Shown one piece after another: positions 62,361-64,000 of a stretch of 64,000 bases of DNA. The translations under genes were made by a program, and so were the position numbers. This stretch comes from Nocardia neocaledoniensis (lineage in GTDB: Bacteria > Actinomycetota > Actinomycetes > Mycobacteriales > Mycobacteriaceae), in assembly GCF_029868625.1 (NCBI RefSeq), contig NZ_JARWOJ010000195.1, forward strand, positions 1-64,000, read 5' to 3'. The notes under the pieces were generated by a model that saw nothing but the letters and a program-made list of their open reading frames with translations, was not told the origin of the DNA and did no database searches. How positions within the stretch are numbered: the stretch's first letter is position 1; every line of letters starts with the position of its first letter.

Positions 62361-64000
62361 TCAGGCGCGGCTAAGGATATGCACGGTTCCGTTTCTGCCG
62401 TCGACCCGACACCGATCACCGGTCCGAAGCGCAGTCGTTCCGTGCTGAGTACCCATCACACATGGAACGCCGAGCTCACGCGCGACAATCGCCGCGTGGC
62501 TAAGTAGTCCGCCGATGTCGACAACCAGACCGCCAGAGAGGAACATGAGCGATGCCCAGCTCGGGTCTGTTGTCCGTGCCACGAGAATCTCGCCCGGGAC
62601 GAGCTCGCCGATCCGCGAGGGATCATGCAGCACACGTACGTTGCCCTCGACGACGCCCGCGCTGGCGCCGATGCCCGAGAGCTCGTCCGGGGCGTCGACG
62701 TCACTTCTTGGCACGGCGGCGGCGGTGATCGGCTCCGGCACACCGCGCCAGATACCCGGAATGTCGAAGCGACGATGCCTCTCCAACTGTTCGCGACGAA
62801 TCTCGACGAGCTCACGCACGTCGCCGTCAACGAGCCCGGTCAGCTCCTCCGCAGTCAGCAATACGACGTCGTCACGGCTCTTGAGGACTCCATCGTGTTC
62901 CAAGCACTCACCGATACGGCGTACGGCTGCGCGGACCACATCGATTGCCTGGGTACGCGCGGCCTTACCACGCAATGGGAGGTAGGTCCGTGCCAGCGCC
63001 AGAACCGCGCGCGCACCTAGTCGTTGCCAAGGTCGGAGCGCCGCCAGGAGCGTTCGCTCTGCGTCGCGGCGTATCTCCTCGCCCTGAGTGTGCAGCTTGC
63101 GCGGGTCGTTCGACTCAGGTAGCTCACGGAAGGCAGAGATAAGATCCTCGAGTGGTTGCGGGTTCTCCCGCCAGGAATGCGCCGAGGGGACACCCTCGCC
63201 TGGTCCGTGGAATCCGTGCCGCTGAACCAGGTCCGACACAGAAACGATGTCGCGCGAGGCGTCCCAGACATCGCTGACGACTTCCGCCTCCTCGTGTGAT
63301 CCGGCCCCACGCATGAGGATGGACGGGTCGACGCCGGCCTTCTCCGCCAGCCGGATGAGCTGGTCGTAAATAGGCTGCGCACCGGCGAGTAGAAGAAGAC
63401 CGTCTGTCGTGAGATTGTCGGTCATCCGTGACACCGCTCCGTGGAACGCCTCCCGAGCAGCGGTGAGGCCACGGCCCGGCATCGCCGTGATCTCGGCCTC
63501 CCACCATGTACGCGATGTGGCGCGCATCGCCCGTGTGCGCCGCGGCGCCGTGATGAAGGCCGGTGGGAACCGCAGAGCCACGTGTAGATATCGATCTTTC
63601 GACGGCTGGCTCGAGAGCCCAGGAGGAACGTTTCCGAAAATCTGCTCCACAACTGCATCCGGCGTGGTTCCTGGCATCATCGCACCCAACCGATGGAAGA
63701 AGTCGATGCGGCTCGCAATCCGACCGTGGAACACGCCAAATGCCCGATCCGCCGGATCAATAGGCACCTCTGCCTCCGACTGCGGCAGTGCACCGATCCT
63801 GACCAAGGCTCCCCTGGTTGCTCGCTCGACCGCCGGTCCGATAACCGACCAGTCCAGTGGTGTCAGCACACCCGGAAACGCTTCAGACAGGTTTGTGGTG
63901 CTCCACCAGGAATCGCCCGGTTCGCGGGTCTGCAGCGGATCCGGCACCGTGAGATCGACGCCTGGCCGGTTACTCCACACGGTCTCGGGACGCGCTTGAA
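62361..64000 (-). CDS. PEP-synthase-like PEP-utilising enzyme (5' end beyond the window)
   Basis: The frame is open to the window edge. The first residues QARPETVWSN match the end of a PEP/pyruvate-binding (ATP-grasp) domain, so the N-terminal half lies outside. The long central helical part is followed by a swivelling phosphohistidine domain at the C-terminus, with GGLLSHAAIVARELGVPC carrying the histidine and ending VMGTQHGTTALRTGD (landmarks VMGTQHG). The layout resembles PEP synthases and rifampin phosphotransferases, which move phosphate from ATP to a substrate through His. It has no AT-rich operator in view, and a link to the catabolic genes is unproven. Confidence 0.85.
   Translation of the reverse strand, partial: QARPETVWSNRPGVDLTVPDPLQTREPGDSWWSTTNLSEAFPGVLTPLDWSVIGPAVERATRGALVRIGALPQSEAEVPIDPADRAFGVFHGRIASRIDFFHRLGAMMPGTTPDAVVEQIFGNVPPGLSSQPSKDRYLHVALRFPPAFITAPRRTRAMRATSRTWWEAEITAMPGRGLTAAREAFHGAVSRMTDNLTTDGLLLLAGAQPIYDQLIRLAEKAGVDPSILMRGAGSHEEAEVVSDVWDASRDIVSVSDLVQRHGFHGPGEGVPSAHSWRENPQPLEDLISAFRELPESNDPRKLHTQGEEIRRDAERTLLAALRPWQRLGARAVLALARTYLPLRGKAARTQAIDVVRAAVRRIGECLEHDGVLKSRDDVVLLTAEELTGLVDGDVRELVEIRREQLERHRRFDIPGIWRGVPEPITAAAVPRSDVDAPDELSGIGASAGVVEGNVRVLHDPSRIGELVPGEILVARTTDPSWASLMFLSGGLVVDIGGLLSHAAIVARELGVPCVMGTQHGTTALRTGDRCRVDGRNGTVHILSRA

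Overview
This window is high-GC actinobacterial DNA, most likely from a mycolic-acid-containing Mycobacteriales genus (Rhodococcus, Nocardia, Gordonia or a Mycobacterium relative). That placement rests on an MceB-type protein and an MceG-like ATPase, a wax-ester synthase/diacylglycerol acyltransferase, a PknK-like kinase, a FasR-like TetR regulator, many FadD/FadE/FadA/EchA-type genes, and frequent GTG/TTG starts with ATGA or GTGA overlaps. I cannot name the species, and I cannot tell chromosome from plasmid.

Layout. 1-3.6 kb: start of an unknown gene, a poly-C tract, a membrane protein, a cytochrome P450 and an APH-like phosphotransferase, all on the minus strand. 4.1-6.9 kb: a DUF7064-like protein and two TetR genes. 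7.3-12.2 kb: ferredoxin reductase, then an SCP2-FadD-aldehyde dehydrogenase operon. 12.4-17.2 kb: TetR, SDR, a transglycosylase/NlpC-P60 wall hydrolase, TetR. 17.5-24.9 kb: WS/DGAT, a broken phosphatase, orphan MceB, a lipase and two alpha/beta hydrolases. 25.0-25.8 kb: a decayed IS5-family transposase. 26.0-35.8 kb: a nine-gene minus-strand operon (FadD, Rieske alpha, Rieske beta, small protein, CoA-transferase, thiolase, HMG-CoA-synthase-like/DUF35 fusion, thiolase, SDR). 35.9-41 kb: FadD, 3Fe-4S ferredoxin, MceG-like ATPase, enoyl-CoA hydratase. 41.4-44.8 kb: PknK-like kinase. 44.9-51.5 kb: FasR-like regulator, FadE-FadA, SDR-TetR, TetR, metallo-beta-lactamase-fold protein. 51.9-56.7 kb: FadD, MaoC-CitE divergent from an acyl-CoA dehydrogenase. 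57.6-58.0 kb: a broken SRPBCC gene. 58.3-61.9 kb: a five-gene MaoC-FabG-Ech-Ech-Ech operon. 62.1-64 kb: a PEP-utilising enzyme that runs off the window.

Function. Nearly all genes fit uptake, ester hydrolysis, oxygenation, CoA activation and beta-oxidation-like breakdown of a lipophilic, probably cyclic or branched compound. The P450, its probable 3Fe-4S ferredoxin and a ferredoxin reductase lie tens of kb apart. The substrate cannot be read from the sequence.

Main discovery. A previously unfamiliar AT-rich imperfect palindrome, roughly TTTnAATC-N7-GATTnAAA with a biased spacer (GAATATA or its complement), occurs about 20 times. It sits almost exclusively in front of the catabolic transcription units and ties scattered genes into one apparent regulon. 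A second, distinct palindrome (CATAAGTCGACTTATG) precedes two TetR genes exactly and the MceG-like gene in degenerate form. Also notable is an HMG-CoA-synthase-like protein fused to a DUF35 domain that appears to have lost all three catalytic residues and is translationally coupled to a thiolase.
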